DNA of 64,000 bases from Agathobaculum ammoniilyticum (GCF_025567315.1 NZ_JAOQJE010000013.1:1-64000), one strand, 5' to 3'; positions 33,515 through 42,512 are shown, counted from the stretch's first letter. Notes: generated by a model from the sequence alone, not told the origin. Translations and numbers: made by a program.

Positions 33515-34765
33515 TTATTTAACGCCGATGTCCCTGCGGTAATGCGCCGCCTCAAAATGGATTTTTTCCACATCCGCATACGCTTTGCGGATTGCTTCCT
33601 CCAGCGTGGGGGCGACCGCGGTCACGCCCAGCACACGCCCGCCGCTGGTGACGAATGTACCACCCCTGACCGCCGTACCCGCGTGGAACACGAACGAATC
33701 CTTCACATCCGCAAGGCCGGTAATCTCCTTGCCCTTTTCATACGCCTTGGGATATCCGCCGGACGCCATGCAAACGCAACACGCAGCGTTGTCGGCCCAA
33801 TGGATTTCGATTTCATCCAGTTTTTCGTCGATCACTGCATTGAAAATATCGAACAGATCGGTTTCCAGCCGCGAAAGCACGGCTTGCGTTTCCGGATCGC
33901 CAAACCGTGCGTTATACTCGATCACCTTCGGCCCTTTGGGCGTCAGCATCAGGCCGAAATACAGCACGCCCTTGAACGGCCGCCCTTCCTTGGCCATCGC
34001 CGCGACCGTCGGCTGGAAGATCGTTTCCATACAAACGGCCGCGATCTCCTCCGTATAGAAACGGGAAGGGGAAAACGCCCCCATGCCGCCGGTGTTCGGT
34101 CCCGCGTCACCGTCGTAGGCGCGCTTATGGTCCTGCGCGGACGGCATGGTTTTCAGGTGCTTCCCGTCCACAAACGCCAGCACACTAACTTCGGGACCGG
34201 TCAGGTATTCCTCGATCACCACGCGCGCGCCCGCGCCGCCGAACGCATGCCCGTCGATCGCGTCCCTGACCGCGGCAACCGCTTCTTCCTCTGTCATTGC
34301 CACCGTTACTCCTTTGCCCAGCGCCAGGCCGTCCGCCTTGACCACAATCGGAGCGCCGTTCCGCCTGATGTAGTCGATCGCGGCGGTGGAATCCTCAAAT
34401 ACCGCATAGGACGCGGTGGGGATGCCGTATTTCTTCATCAATTCCTTGGCGAATGATTTGCTCCCCTCAATAACTGCCGCGTTTTTCCGCGGGCCGAACG
34501 CGCGGATGCCCGCTTCTTCGAGCGCATCCACCATGCCCAGCGCCAGCGGATCATCCGGCGCGACCATCACCAGATCCGGCCGCTGTGCCTTTGCAAACGC
34601 AACGACACCGTCGATATCGGTCGCCTTGATCTCCACGCATTCCGCTTCCTGCGCGATGCCGCCGTTGCCCGGCGCGCACCAGATATGATCTACCTTGGGG
34701 CTTTTTTTCAAAGCGTGGACGATCGCGTGCTCACGGCCGCCGCCGCCGATTACCAAAACTTTCAT
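33515..34765 (-). CDS. purD: Phosphoribosylamine-glycine ligase
   Basis: A 416-residue ATP-grasp enzyme joining glycine to phosphoribosylamine, second step of purine synthesis. The N-terminal domain starts MKVLVIGGGGREHAIVHALKKSP; ATP-grasp elements include VVKADGLALGKGV, EEYLTGPEVSVLAF and the metal site in IEYNARFGDPETQ. Full length. Its ATG overlaps the stop of an upstream membrane-protein gene (ATGA), so translation is coupled. Confidence 0.96.
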   Translation of the reverse strand: MKVLVIGGGGREHAIVHALKKSPKVDHIWCAPGNGGIAQEAECVEIKATDIDGVVAFAKAQRPDLVMVAPDDPLALGMVDALEEAGIRAFGPRKNAAVIEGSKSFAKELMKKYGIPTASYAVFEDSTAAIDYIRRNGAPIVVKADGLALGKGVTVAMTEEEAVAAVRDAIDGHAFGGAGARVVIEEYLTGPEVSVLAFVDGKHLKTMPSAQDHKRAYDGDAGPNTGGMGAFSPSRFYTEEIAAVCMETIFQPTVAAMAKEGRPFKGVLYFGLMLTPKGPKVIEYNARFGDPETQAVLSRLETDLFDIFNAVIDEKLDEIEIHWADNAACCVCMASGGYPKAYEKGKEITGLADVKDSFVFHAGTAVRGGTFVTSGGRVLGVTAVAPTLEEAIRKAYADVEKIHFEAAHYRRDIGVK

Positions 34766-35316
34766 GATTTATCTACCTCCATACGGATGTATTGCTGCTG
34801 GGCGCGGAACATATCCACCAGTAGGGCGACATGGGCCAACGGCAGCAGCATGCTGGCGATCCGGATCCCCTGCGCGACCACCGGCTCCTCCAGCCAGTCG
34901 AACGCCATGACAAGCCACAGGATATACCCTGTGCTCCATACAGCCACCAGCACCCATTCCAGAACGACCTGCCGCCCCGCCGCGCGCATCTGGTCCGCCG
35001 CCGCAAGCAACAGCATGCAGCCGAGCAGAATAAGCGGCACAAGCGAAGCATACTCCAGGATATTCCCCCAATACGGCGGCAGGACCGCTGGCCCGCAGAC
35101 CACCGTAAAGCCGATCAGCACATCCGCTGTAATACTCGCCCTCCGGAACCACGGAGACGCCTGCTGTTGGGAAAGCGCGCCCGCCGAGATCACGGCATAC
35201 GCCACCAGCTCCAGCATCCAGTTGCCCGCCAGTGCCGTGCCGCCCAGCATCGCCAGCTTGATCACAATGCCGGCCGCGATCCCCAGATAGGCGTAATAGC
35301 TTTTGAGAACATTCAT
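34762..35316 (-). CDS. Uncharacterised membrane protein A in the purine operon
   Basis: A 184-residue protein with about five membrane helices (starting LKSYYAYLGIAAGIVIKLAM; later YASLVPLILLGCMLLLAAAD and WVLVAVWSTGYILWLVMAF). I recognise no family, and no transporter motif is visible. It overlaps by four bases both the preceding membrane-protein gene and the following purD, so it is an integral part of the operon. Because the partner gene encodes a similar-sized helical protein, the two may form one complex, conceivably involved in nucleobase movement; this is inference. Confidence 0.7.
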   Translation of the reverse strand: MNVLKSYYAYLGIAAGIVIKLAMLGGTALAGNWMLELVAYAVISAGALSQQQASPWFRRASITADVLIGFTVVCGPAVLPPYWGNILEYASLVPLILLGCMLLLAAADQMRAAGRQVVLEWVLVAVWSTGYILWLVMAFDWLEEPVVAQGIRIASMLLPLAHVALLVDMFRAQQQYIRMEVDKS

Positions 35317-35897
35317 ACTTTATCCTCCGCAAGCAGCGTTTTCGCGCGCCACAAATACCGCACCATCCAAGCATAGGAAACCACCGCCGCAAGCAGCGCC
35401 ACAACCTCCAGCCCCATCTGCACGCAGAACAGCACGGTATACGCGCCCTGCTGGACCGAAAGCTCGGCCTGCCCTTCGAAATACGGCAGAAAGCCCATCA
35501 TGGACGCGCCGCGCTGCACAAGCGTCGCCATCGCCCAGGTGCGGCCCAGGCGCAGCGTCTGCTCAGAGGCGTCGGCTGCGCGCAGCCGGCGGTCAAAATC
35601 GCGCTCCATCGGCAGGTAGAACAGCAGGAACAGCAGGTTGACCGCCATATTGCCGACCCATGCGGGATCCGTACCGTTCGGTACCGTCACCGTGAGCAGA
35701 GCACCCACCGCTGACGCGCCCAAAGCGACCCAGCAACGCAGCCAGAATGCCGCAAATGCGTTCATCAGATAGCACAGCGCCATCAGCAGCATACCGACCG
35801 GCCGGAGCGTCCCATTGAGGAACAGGGACGCCACTATCTGCGCGGCAAAGGCAGCCAGCGTCCAGACCGCCGCACCGGAAGCGTTGCTCCGGCTCAA
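35313..35897 (-). CDS. Uncharacterised membrane protein B in the purine operon
   Basis: A 194-residue protein with about five hydrophobic helices (AAFAAQIVASLFLNGTL, VGMLLMALCYLMNAFAAFWL, AMATLVQRGASMMGFL, VGLEVVALLAAVVSYAWMV-like end). The apparent start is a TTG overlapping the purH stop (TTGA), with no separate ribosome site, which implies translation by re-initiation. The gene for protein A overlaps its stop in the same way. Unknown family; same fold class as its neighbour and possibly a diverged pair. Confidence 0.65.
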   Translation of the reverse strand: MSRSNASGAAVWTLAAFAAQIVASLFLNGTLRPVGMLLMALCYLMNAFAAFWLRCWVALGASAVGALLTVTVPNGTDPAWVGNMAVNLLFLLFYLPMERDFDRRLRAADASEQTLRLGRTWAMATLVQRGASMMGFLPYFEGQAELSVQQGAYTVLFCVQMGLEVVALLAAVVSYAWMVRYLWRAKTLLAEDKV

Positions 35898-37069
35898 TGA
35901 TGGAACAGGCGCATGCCGGTGAACGCCATCACAATACCATATTTGTTCGCGGTTTCAATCACGTTATCATCGCGGATCGAGCCGCCCGGCTGGACGATAT
36001 ACTGCACGCCTGACTTGCGCGCGCGCTCTACATTATCCCCAAACGGGAAAAATGCGTCGGAACCGACCGTGACGCCGGCATTGCCCTTGATCCAGGCCAG
36101 GCGCTCCTCACGGGTGAGCGGCTCCGGCCTGACCGCGAATGTATTCTGCCAAACGCCCTCCGCCAGCACATCCTCGTATTCGTCCGAAATATATACGTCG
36201 ATCGCGTTGTCGCGGTCCGGACGGCGGATACCTTCCTTGAACTGCAGGCCCAGCACCTTGGGATGCTGGCGCAGGAACCAGTTATCCGCCTTATTGCCCG
36301 CAAGGCGCGTGCAGTGGATGCGACTCTGCTGGCCCGCGCCCACGCCGATGGTCATACCGTCCTTCACATAGCACACGGAATTGGACTGCGTATACTTAAG
36401 CGTGATCAGCGCGAGGATCATATCATGCCTGGCGCTTTCCGGCAGCTCCTTCTGCTCGGTCACGATATTGGTGAGCAGGCTTTCATTGATCTCATAATCG
36501 TTATAGCCCTGCTCAAAGCGGATGCCGAAGATATCGCGCTGCTCAACCGGCTTCGGCGCATAGTCCGGATCGATCTTAACCACATTGTAGCCGCCCTTGC
36601 GCTTGGTCTTGAGGATCTCAAGCGCCTCGGCAGTGTAGTCCGGCGCGATAATACCGTCCGATACCTCCCGCGCGAGATAAGCTGCGGTATCCGCATCACA
36701 GGTATCCGACAGCGCCGCCCAGTCGCCGTAGGAGCACAGGCGGTCCGCGCCGCGCGCGCGGATGTAGGCGCATGCGATCGGCGACAGTTCGTGGTCAGCC
36801 TCCACGAAATAGATCTGCTTTTCCACGTCGGTCAGCGGCTTACCCAGCGCCGCGCCCGCAGGCGAAACATGCTTGAAGGAGGCCGCGGCCGGCAGGCCGG
36901 TCGCCTTTTTCAACGCCTTGACCAGCTGCCACGCGTTGAACGCGTCGCAGAAATTGATATACCCCGGCTTGCCGTTCAGGACCTCGATCGGCAGCTCGCC
37001 CTCGGTCATAAAAATGCGCGCGGGCTTCTGGTTGGGGTTGCAGCCGTATTTCAATGCCAGTTCTTTCAT
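35894..37069 (-). CDS. purH: AICAR formyltransferase, stand-alone
   Basis: A 391-residue enzyme converting AICAR to FAICAR with 10-formyl-THF, ninth step of purine synthesis. It matches the AICARFT domain (LKYGCNPNQKPARIF, SFKHVSPAGAALG, SVCYVKDGMTIGVGAGQQSRIHCTRLAG, DAFFPFGDNVERA) and has no IMP cyclohydrolase domain. Usual bacterial PurH is a fusion of both; here cyclization is done by the separate gene upstream. The symbol denotes the transformylase half only. Confidence 0.93.
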   Translation of the reverse strand: MKELALKYGCNPNQKPARIFMTEGELPIEVLNGKPGYINFCDAFNAWQLVKALKKATGLPAAASFKHVSPAGAALGKPLTDVEKQIYFVEADHELSPIACAYIRARGADRLCSYGDWAALSDTCDADTAAYLAREVSDGIIAPDYTAEALEILKTKRKGGYNVVKIDPDYAPKPVEQRDIFGIRFEQGYNDYEINESLLTNIVTEQKELPESARHDMILALITLKYTQSNSVCYVKDGMTIGVGAGQQSRIHCTRLAGNKADNWFLRQHPKVLGLQFKEGIRRPDRDNAIDVYISDEYEDVLAEGVWQNTFAVRPEPLTREERLAWIKGNAGVTVGSDAFFPFGDNVERARKSGVQYIVQPGGSIRDDNVIETANKYGIVMAFTGMRLFHH

Positions 37070-37079
37070 TCGTTTCCCC

Positions 37080-37793
37080 TCATTTCACATGCTTGTTTTT
37101 GATGACCTGCTCGTATTTACCCGTTTCCAGGTCGATATACCGCACGAAGAGCGAAATCTTGTTCTGTTCGTTCAGGCTGTCCCACATCATGTCCGCGAAC
37201 TCCTGCAGCGGCAGCTCGATGCGGACGCATTTCGGCTCGCCGCGGAACGGGAGCAGCGGGTCGCCGTCGCACAGGTAGGTATGGATAAAATGGCCCAGCC
37301 CAGGCACCGGTTTGTCATATTCATAGAAAAAGCGCTTGTTCGAGGTCCGGTCGGAGGTAAAGTTTTTGAGAATAGACAGGCTGTACGAGCCGTCCTCGTT
37401 GATCACGCCGGAAATGCGGGAGGTATAGTTGGGCGCGTCCGGCTCAAACTGGCGGGTGCGCAGGGCGTCGATATAGCTTTTTCCCTGCCGCAGATAGTCG
37501 CAGATCGTATCCGTCTGGTCGCCGTTGGTCACGACCGTCCTACCCGCGCAGACACGGACCGGATGATAAATAATCAGGGAGGGGTCGGTCATTCGGGACG
37601 GGTCAAACGCTTCCGTGCGGATTCCATCCTCGGTTTCCACAAACACGCGGTTCCGGCTGTTCTCCGACCGGCCCATGATGAAATAGGCCGCAACGTTCCT
37701 TTTGTTATCCTTTGTACGGCCGAAAATGATGCCGCGGCCCGGATAGGTGTTGGACACCAACTCATCCGCGATATTGAACACATTTTTGCTCAT
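37080..37793 (-). CDS. purO: IMP cyclohydrolase, archaeal PurO type
   Basis: A 237-residue enzyme closing FAICAR to IMP, the last step. It belongs to the PurO-like family: GRGIIFGRTKDNKRNVAAYFIMGRSENSRNRVF at the start, ISGVINEDGSYSLSILKNF in the middle, then RFFYEYDKPVPGLGHFIHTYLCDGDPLLPFRGEP. The family is best known from archaea but occurs in Clostridia. The start at 37793 has AAAGGAG upstream; an upstream extension lacks similarity. It lies 10 bases before purH, so the two halves of the usual bifunctional enzyme are made together. Confidence 0.9.
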   Translation of the reverse strand: MSKNVFNIADELVSNTYPGRGIIFGRTKDNKRNVAAYFIMGRSENSRNRVFVETEDGIRTEAFDPSRMTDPSLIIYHPVRVCAGRTVVTNGDQTDTICDYLRQGKSYIDALRTRQFEPDAPNYTSRISGVINEDGSYSLSILKNFTSDRTSNKRFFYEYDKPVPGLGHFIHTYLCDGDPLLPFRGEPKCVRIELPLQEFADMMWDSLNEQNKISLFVRYIDLETGKYEQVIKNKHVK

Positions 37794-37813
37794 AACGCAA
37801 ACACACTCCTTTG

Positions 37814-38437
37814 TTACTTTCTCTTGACGGCCGCGCCGTCGACGGTCAGCCTGCCCGCGCAGAAATCGGACACGGCTTGCGGAAGCAGCTGCCATTCCGC
37901 CTGAACCATCACGCGCTTCTGCAGCGTCTCCGGCGTGTCATCGTCCTCCACTTCAATCGCTTTCTGCGAGATAATCGCGCCTCCGTCCACCACTTCAGAT
38001 ACAAAATGCACGGTCGCGCCGGTCACCTTCACCCCTTTTGCCAAAGCCGCTTCATGGACGCGCAAGCCGTAGAAGCCCTCCCCGCAGAACGCGGGGATCA
38101 GCGAGGGATGGATATTGATGATGCGGTTCTCATAACGGCGGCAGAAGTCCGCGCTGAGCACGGTCATAAAGCCTGCGAGCACAACCAGCCCGATCTCCCG
38201 TTCGCGCAGCAGCGCGTCCAGCGCAGCGCCGTATGCGTCGGGAGAAGCGAACTCCCTGCGCCGCAGCACCGCGGAGGGGATACCGGCCTTCGCCGCCCGT
38301 TCCAGCGCAAACGCGTCCGGATTGGAGGAGACGACAAACGCGATGCGCCCGTTTTCGATCTTGCCCGCCTGCTGCGCATCGATGAGCGCCTGCAGGTTCG
38401 TACCGCCGCCAGAAACCAAAACTGCAATGTTTATCAT
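37814..38437 (-). CDS. purN: Phosphoribosylglycinamide formyltransferase
   Basis: A 207-residue GAR transformylase using 10-formyl-THF (third step). Motifs: IAVLVSGGGTNLQALIDA for phosphate binding, catalytic Asn/His/Asp in RIINIHPSLIPAFCGEG, VKVTGATVHFVSEVVDGG. Start at 38437 chosen for GGAGATCC upstream; the longer frame carries 14 unrelated residues. Normal length. Confidence 0.95.
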   Translation of the reverse strand: MINIAVLVSGGGTNLQALIDAQQAGKIENGRIAFVVSSNPDAFALERAAKAGIPSAVLRRREFASPDAYGAALDALLREREIGLVVLAGFMTVLSADFCRRYENRIINIHPSLIPAFCGEGFYGLRVHEAALAKGVKVTGATVHFVSEVVDGGAIISQKAIEVEDDDTPETLQKRVMVQAEWQLLPQAVSDFCAGRLTVDGAAVKRK

Positions 38438-38501
38438 ATTGGATCTCCATTTTCTGCGCCGCAGCGCGCATTGAATCAAACTCTGCGTAGCCGCGCCGGC
38501 G

Positions 38502-39539
38502 TCAGACGAGTTCCACGCCCTTCTCGCCGTTCACGCACTCGCCGATGATATACGCCTTTTCTCCCGCGGCCGAGATCGCGGCGACCGCGCGCGACGCGTC
38601 CTCCGCGGCAACCGAAAGCACCAACCCCGCGCCCATATTGAACGTGTTGTACATATCGCGCTCCGGTATGCCGCCCGTTTTGGCAATCAGGCCGAACACC
38701 GGCGGCACCGGCATGGCGCTTTTTTCGATCTTCGCGCAAATGCCTTCGGGCAGCATACGCGGCACGTTTTCGTAAAAGCCGCCGCCGGTGATATGACTGA
38801 TGCCCTTGACATCCACCTTGCCCATCAGGGATTGGATCGCCTTGACGTAGATTTTGGTCGGGGTGAGCAGCTCCTCGCCCAGGGTTTTGCCAAACTCGTC
38901 GATATAGCGGCGCACGGACTTTTCATTGATGCCGAGCGTCTTGCGCACGAGCGAATAGCCGTTCGAGTGTACGCCCGAGGAAGCCACGCCGACCAGCGCG
39001 TCGCCCTGCCGGATCGTCGTCCCGTCGATCATTTTCTCCTTATCCACCATGCCGACCGAGAACCCTGCCATGTCGTACTCGTCCTCCGGATAAAAGCCGG
39101 GCATCTCCGCGGTTTCGCCGCCGATCAGCGCGCAGCCCGCCTGGCGGCAGCCCTCCGCGATGCCGGAAACCATCTGCGCGATCTTGGCCGGATGGTTCTT
39201 ACCGACCGCGATATAATCCAGGAAAAACAACGGCTGTGCGCCGCAGCACGCGATGTCATTGACGCACATGGCCACGCAGTCGATGCCCACCGTGTCGTGC
39301 TTATCCATCAGGAAGGCCAGCTTGAGCTTGGTACCCACACCGTCCGTACCGGAAACCAGGATGGGGTCGGCCATGCCCTTGAAATCCGGACGGAACAGGC
39401 CACCAAAACCGCCCAGCGTACCCATCACGCCCTTGGTAAAGGTCGATTCGACCATCGGCTTCATCAGCTTGACCGCTTCATAGCCCGCAGTCACGTCAAC
39501 GCCGGCAGCCTTGTAGCTTTCAGAACGGCTTTCACTCAT
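38502..39539 (-). CDS. purM: Phosphoribosylformylglycinamidine cyclo-ligase (AIR synthetase)
   Basis: A 345-residue ATP-dependent enzyme closing the imidazole ring (fifth step). Landmarks: YKAAGVDVTAGYEAVKLMKP, DGVGTKLKLAF, GIDCVAMCVNDIACCGAQPLFFLDY, ALIGGETAEMPGFY, HITGGGFYENVPRML. Full length. It lies 37 bases after purF with its own ribosome site. Confidence 0.96.
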   Translation of the reverse strand: MSESRSESYKAAGVDVTAGYEAVKLMKPMVESTFTKGVMGTLGGFGGLFRPDFKGMADPILVSGTDGVGTKLKLAFLMDKHDTVGIDCVAMCVNDIACCGAQPLFFLDYIAVGKNHPAKIAQMVSGIAEGCRQAGCALIGGETAEMPGFYPEDEYDMAGFSVGMVDKEKMIDGTTIRQGDALVGVASSGVHSNGYSLVRKTLGINEKSVRRYIDEFGKTLGEELLTPTKIYVKAIQSLMGKVDVKGISHITGGGFYENVPRMLPEGICAKIEKSAMPVPPVFGLIAKTGGIPERDMYNTFNMGAGLVLSVAAEDASRAVAAISAAGEKAYIIGECVNGEKGVELV

Positions 39540-39575
39540 AGTAATACTCCTTCGTCGTTTAATATGGGGAGCGGC

Positions 39576-40997
39576 TTATTCTTTGCCGCTCCAGCAGTAG
39601 GTGCAGACCTTATCGTGGTCCAGGCCGATGGCCTCCAGCAGTCCGTCAAGCGACTGATAGCCGAGCGAACTGAATCCAAATTTTTCGCAAATTGTCTTGA
39701 GCATGCACTGGCCGCGCTTGGTATTCGCATCCGCGTATTCCTCCAGGTGCTTCTGCCCCTCATCGCCCTCCAGCTCCTGCACGGTGCGGCGGGCCAACAA
39801 CTCCATCTCGGAATTACTGGAGGAGAAATTCAGGTATTTGCAGCCGTACATGATCGGCGGGCAGGCCGACCGCATATGGACCTCTTTTGCGCCGGATTCG
39901 TACAGGAACTCAACGGTTTCACGCAGTTGGGTGCCGCGCACAATCGAGTCGTCCACGAACAGCAGCTTTTTCCCCTCGATCAGCTCGGGTACTGGGATCT
40001 GCTTCATCTTGGCGACCTGATTGCGGATCTTCTGGTTGGCCGGCATGAACGAGCGCGGCCAGGTCGGGGTATATTTGACAAACGGACGCGCAAACGGTTT
40101 GCCGCATTCGTTGGCGTAGCCGATCGCATGCGGCACGCCGGAATCCGGCACGCCGGCAATAAAATCCACATTTTCCGCCAGGCCGCGCTTTTTATCGTCG
40201 CACGCCATGATCTCACCGTTGCGGTAGCGCATCACCTCGACGTTGACACCCTCATAATTGGAATTGGGATAGCCATAATACGTCCAGAGGAACGCGCATA
40301 TTCTCATTTCCTTTCCGGCCGGCGACAGCGTTTCAAATCCATCCGCCGTGACCTTGACGATCTCGCGCGGCCCAAGCTCATAGGCATCCTCATAGCCGAG
40401 CTTGTGGTACGCGAACGACTCGAACGAAACGCAATGCCCGTCCTCGCTTTTGCCAATCAGCACCGGCAGGCGACCCAGCCTGTCGCGCGCGGCGATGATC
40501 CCCTCCCGCGTCAGCGCGAGCAGGGTGAGCGAGCCGTCGATCAGCTCCTGCGCGTGCAGGATGCCGGATACCAGGTCGTCCTTCTGGTTGATGAGCGCCG
40601 CAACCAGCTCGGTGGAGTTGACCTTGCCCGAACTCATGGCCATGAACTGATGGCCATGGTCGGAAAAATAGCGGGAAACCAGCTCCTCCGCGTTGTTGAT
40701 GATACCAACCGTGGTCAGCGCGTACAGGCCAAGGTGGGACCGCACGAGCAGCGGCTGCGGGTCGGTATCGCTGATGCAGCCGATGCCGCTGCAACCCTGG
40801 AAATCCTGCAGATCCTTTTCAAATTTGGTCCGGAACGGGGTATTTTCAATATTGTGGATCTGGCGCTGAAAGCCGACCTCCTTGTCGTAGACGATCATGC
40901 CGCCCCGCCGTGTACCCAGGTGCGAATGATAGTCCACGCCGAAAAATATATCCAGTACGCAGTCCTGCTTGCAGACCGCGCCAAAAAATCCTCCCAT
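39576..40997 (-). CDS. purF: Amidophosphoribosyltransferase-like protein lacking the N-terminal Cys
   Basis: A 473-residue PurF homologue, first enzyme of purine synthesis. The phosphoribosyltransferase part is intact (KKLLFVDDSIVRGTQLRETV binds PRPP) and Cys residues suited to an iron-sulfur cluster are present (CxxC in CTYCWSG). The N-terminal glutaminase domain keeps its fold (YHSHLGTRRGGM, then GKVNSTELVAAL), but the protein starts MGGFFGA, where PurF starts MCGIFG. Cys at position 2 is the nucleophile that removes ammonia from glutamine. AAGGAGC lies directly before this ATG, so the start is secure. It may use free ammonia or another amide donor. Other explanation: a regulatory paralogue with true PurF elsewhere. 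Confidence 0.88.
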   Translation of the reverse strand: MGGFFGAVCKQDCVLDIFFGVDYHSHLGTRRGGMIVYDKEVGFQRQIHNIENTPFRTKFEKDLQDFQGCSGIGCISDTDPQPLLVRSHLGLYALTTVGIINNAEELVSRYFSDHGHQFMAMSSGKVNSTELVAALINQKDDLVSGILHAQELIDGSLTLLALTREGIIAARDRLGRLPVLIGKSEDGHCVSFESFAYHKLGYEDAYELGPREIVKVTADGFETLSPAGKEMRICAFLWTYYGYPNSNYEGVNVEVMRYRNGEIMACDDKKRGLAENVDFIAGVPDSGVPHAIGYANECGKPFARPFVKYTPTWPRSFMPANQKIRNQVAKMKQIPVPELIEGKKLLFVDDSIVRGTQLRETVEFLYESGAKEVHMRSACPPIMYGCKYLNFSSSNSEMELLARRTVQELEGDEGQKHLEEYADANTKRGQCMLKTICEKFGFSSLGYQSLDGLLEAIGLDHDKVCTYCWSGKE

Positions 40998-41058
40998 AGT
41001 TGCTCCTTATCTTTTTCCGGTTTTGGGTTTGCCCGATCAGGCGCGTTCCCGCAGGCGG

Positions 41059-41769
41059 TTACTTGCCCAGCACGCGCTTCATGATCTCCTGGTACGCTTC
41101 CTCGACGCCGCCCAGGTCGCGGCGGAACCGGTCCTTATCCAGCTTCTCCTTGGTGGTCTTGTCCCACAGGCGGCAGGTGTCCGGACTGATCTCGTCGGCC
41201 AGCACGATTTTACCGTCCGCAGTCTTGCCGAACTCCAGCTTGAAATCGACCAGGAGTACGTTCAGCGTATCGAAATACTGCTTCATGACCTCGTTGACCT
41301 TGAACGCCATGCCCTTGATCTGCTCGATCTCCTCGCGGGTGGCGAGTTTCAATGCGATCGCGTGGTACGCATTCATGAGCGGGTCGCCCAGATCGTCGTT
41401 CTTATAGGAGAATTCGACGGTCGGCTCGTCGAACACGATGCCCTCCTCCACGCCGTAGCGCTTGGCAAAGGAGCCGGCCGAAATGTTGCGGATAATGACC
41501 TCGAGCGGTACGATAGAAACCTTTTTCACAACCGTTTCGCGCTCAGAGAGCTGCTCGACGAAATGGGTCGGCACCCCCTGCTGCTCCAGAAGCTGAAACA
41601 TGTGGTTGGACATGACGTTGTTGATCGCGCCCTTGCCGACGATCGTCCCCTTTTTCTCCCCGTTGAACGCGGTCGCGTCATCCTTGTAATCGACGATGAC
41701 CAGGTTCGGGTCGTCGGTCGCAAACACTTTCTTTGCCTTTCCTTCGTACATCTGCTCTTTCTTTTGCAT
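41059..41769 (-). CDS. purC: SAICAR synthetase
   Basis: A 236-residue enzyme joining aspartate to CAIR. Signature motifs: MYEGKAKKVFATDDPNLVIVDY, GVPTHFVEQ, PLEVIIRNISAGSFAKRYG, VDFKLEFGKTADGKIVLADEISPDTCRLWD. Of three closely spaced ATGs, the one at 41769 has GGAGG at 8 bases and is chosen. Length normal for bacterial PurC. Confidence 0.95.
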   Translation of the reverse strand: MQKKEQMYEGKAKKVFATDDPNLVIVDYKDDATAFNGEKKGTIVGKGAINNVMSNHMFQLLEQQGVPTHFVEQLSERETVVKKVSIVPLEVIIRNISAGSFAKRYGVEEGIVFDEPTVEFSYKNDDLGDPLMNAYHAIALKLATREEIEQIKGMAFKVNEVMKQYFDTLNVLLVDFKLEFGKTADGKIVLADEISPDTCRLWDKTTKEKLDKDRFRRDLGGVEEAYQEIMKRVLGK

Positions 41770-41849
41770 GTCCATTTCCTCCATTTATATGTGTAATTTA
41801 AAAACAAACAAACCTTTGTTTTTGGGTTTTACCCAGTCCGCGCAGGTGG

Positions 41850-42341
41850 TTACGCAAACTGCGCCTTTACCTTTTCATCCTTGTCCATGACCTCGTCGGC
41901 CATTTCCTGCTTAAACTGCCGCAGCTTTCCGGCAAGCGCTTCGTCCGACAGGGCGAGCATCTGCGCCGCTAGGATAGCTGCGTTGTCCGCGCCGTCAATC
42001 GCCACGCACGCGACCGGAATGCCCTTGGGCATCTGCACCATGGACAGCAAGCTGTCCATGCCGCCCATCACGCTGGTTCCCATCGGCACGCCGATGACCG
42101 GCAGCGTGGTGTAGGCTGCCAGCACGCCGCCCAAATGCGCGGCCTTGCCCGCCGCTGCGATGATCACGCCGAAGCCCTCTGCCGCCGCGTTTTTCGCAAG
42201 CTGCTCCGCCGCCGCGGGCGTGCGGTGCGCGGAGCAGATCCGCACCTCGGCCGGTATGGCAAACGATTTCAGCCGGTCCACGCATTTTTCCATAACCTTC
42301 AGGTCGCTGTCCGACCCCATGACGACGAGCACCTTTTTCAT
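41850..42341 (-). CDS. purE: N5-CAIR mutase
   Basis: A 163-residue class I PurE. Motifs: VVMGSDSDLKVMEK, RICSAHRTPAAAEQLAK with active-site His, IIAAAGKAAHLGGVLAAYTTLPVIGVP. The start at 42341 lies behind GAGGAGGAAT. PurK is not adjacent, so the carboxylation partner is elsewhere or not needed. First enzyme gene of the operon, following a leader with a small ORF and a terminator. Confidence 0.94.
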   Translation of the reverse strand: MKKVLVVMGSDSDLKVMEKCVDRLKSFAIPAEVRICSAHRTPAAAEQLAKNAAAEGFGVIIAAAGKAAHLGGVLAAYTTLPVIGVPMGTSVMGGMDSLLSMVQMPKGIPVACVAIDGADNAAILAAQMLALSDEALAGKLRQFKQEMADEVMDKDEKVKAQFA

Positions 42342-42368
42342 CGCATATTCCTCCTCAAAAACAAATGA

Positions 42369-42390
42369 GGACACGGATAGACCCGTGTCC
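42369..42390 (-). terminator. Terminator-like hairpin between leader ORF and purE
   Basis: GGACACGG (42369-42376) pairs with CCGTGTCC (42383-42390); 6-base loop, TCATTTGTTTTT follows on the minus strand. It stands 12 bases after the leader ORF stop and could attenuate purine-operon transcription. Confidence 0.55.
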
Positions 42391-42401
42391 TATATACGCG
42401 C

Positions 42402-42512
42402 TCAATTAGCTGCACCGATGCCCGAAAGCATGCACGAATGCCCGGTACCCAGATTGAAGAACTGCATGCGGATAGACTGCGCCGCCTTATCCAGAAACAC
42501 GCTTCCGATCAT
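42402..42512 (-). CDS. 36-residue leader ORF upstream of purE
   Basis: ATG at 42510-42512 behind AGAGGTG, stop TGA at 42402-42404. The peptide starts MIGSVFLDKAAQSIRMQFF and ends SGIGAAN. It lies between a sigma-A promoter and a terminator-like hairpin before purE. I recognise no family. Good ribosome site and position suggest either a regulatory leader peptide or a small protein controlling purine synthesis. Not a fragment of purE. Confidence 0.5.
   Translation of the reverse strand: MIGSVFLDKAAQSIRMQFFNLGTGHSCMLSGIGAAN

Noticed and set aside
38793..41084. Very long plus-strand ORF (763 codons) opposite purM and purF.
   Set aside because: Antisense shadow in GC-rich coding DNA; the minus strand carries clear purM and purF and the plus product resembles nothing.
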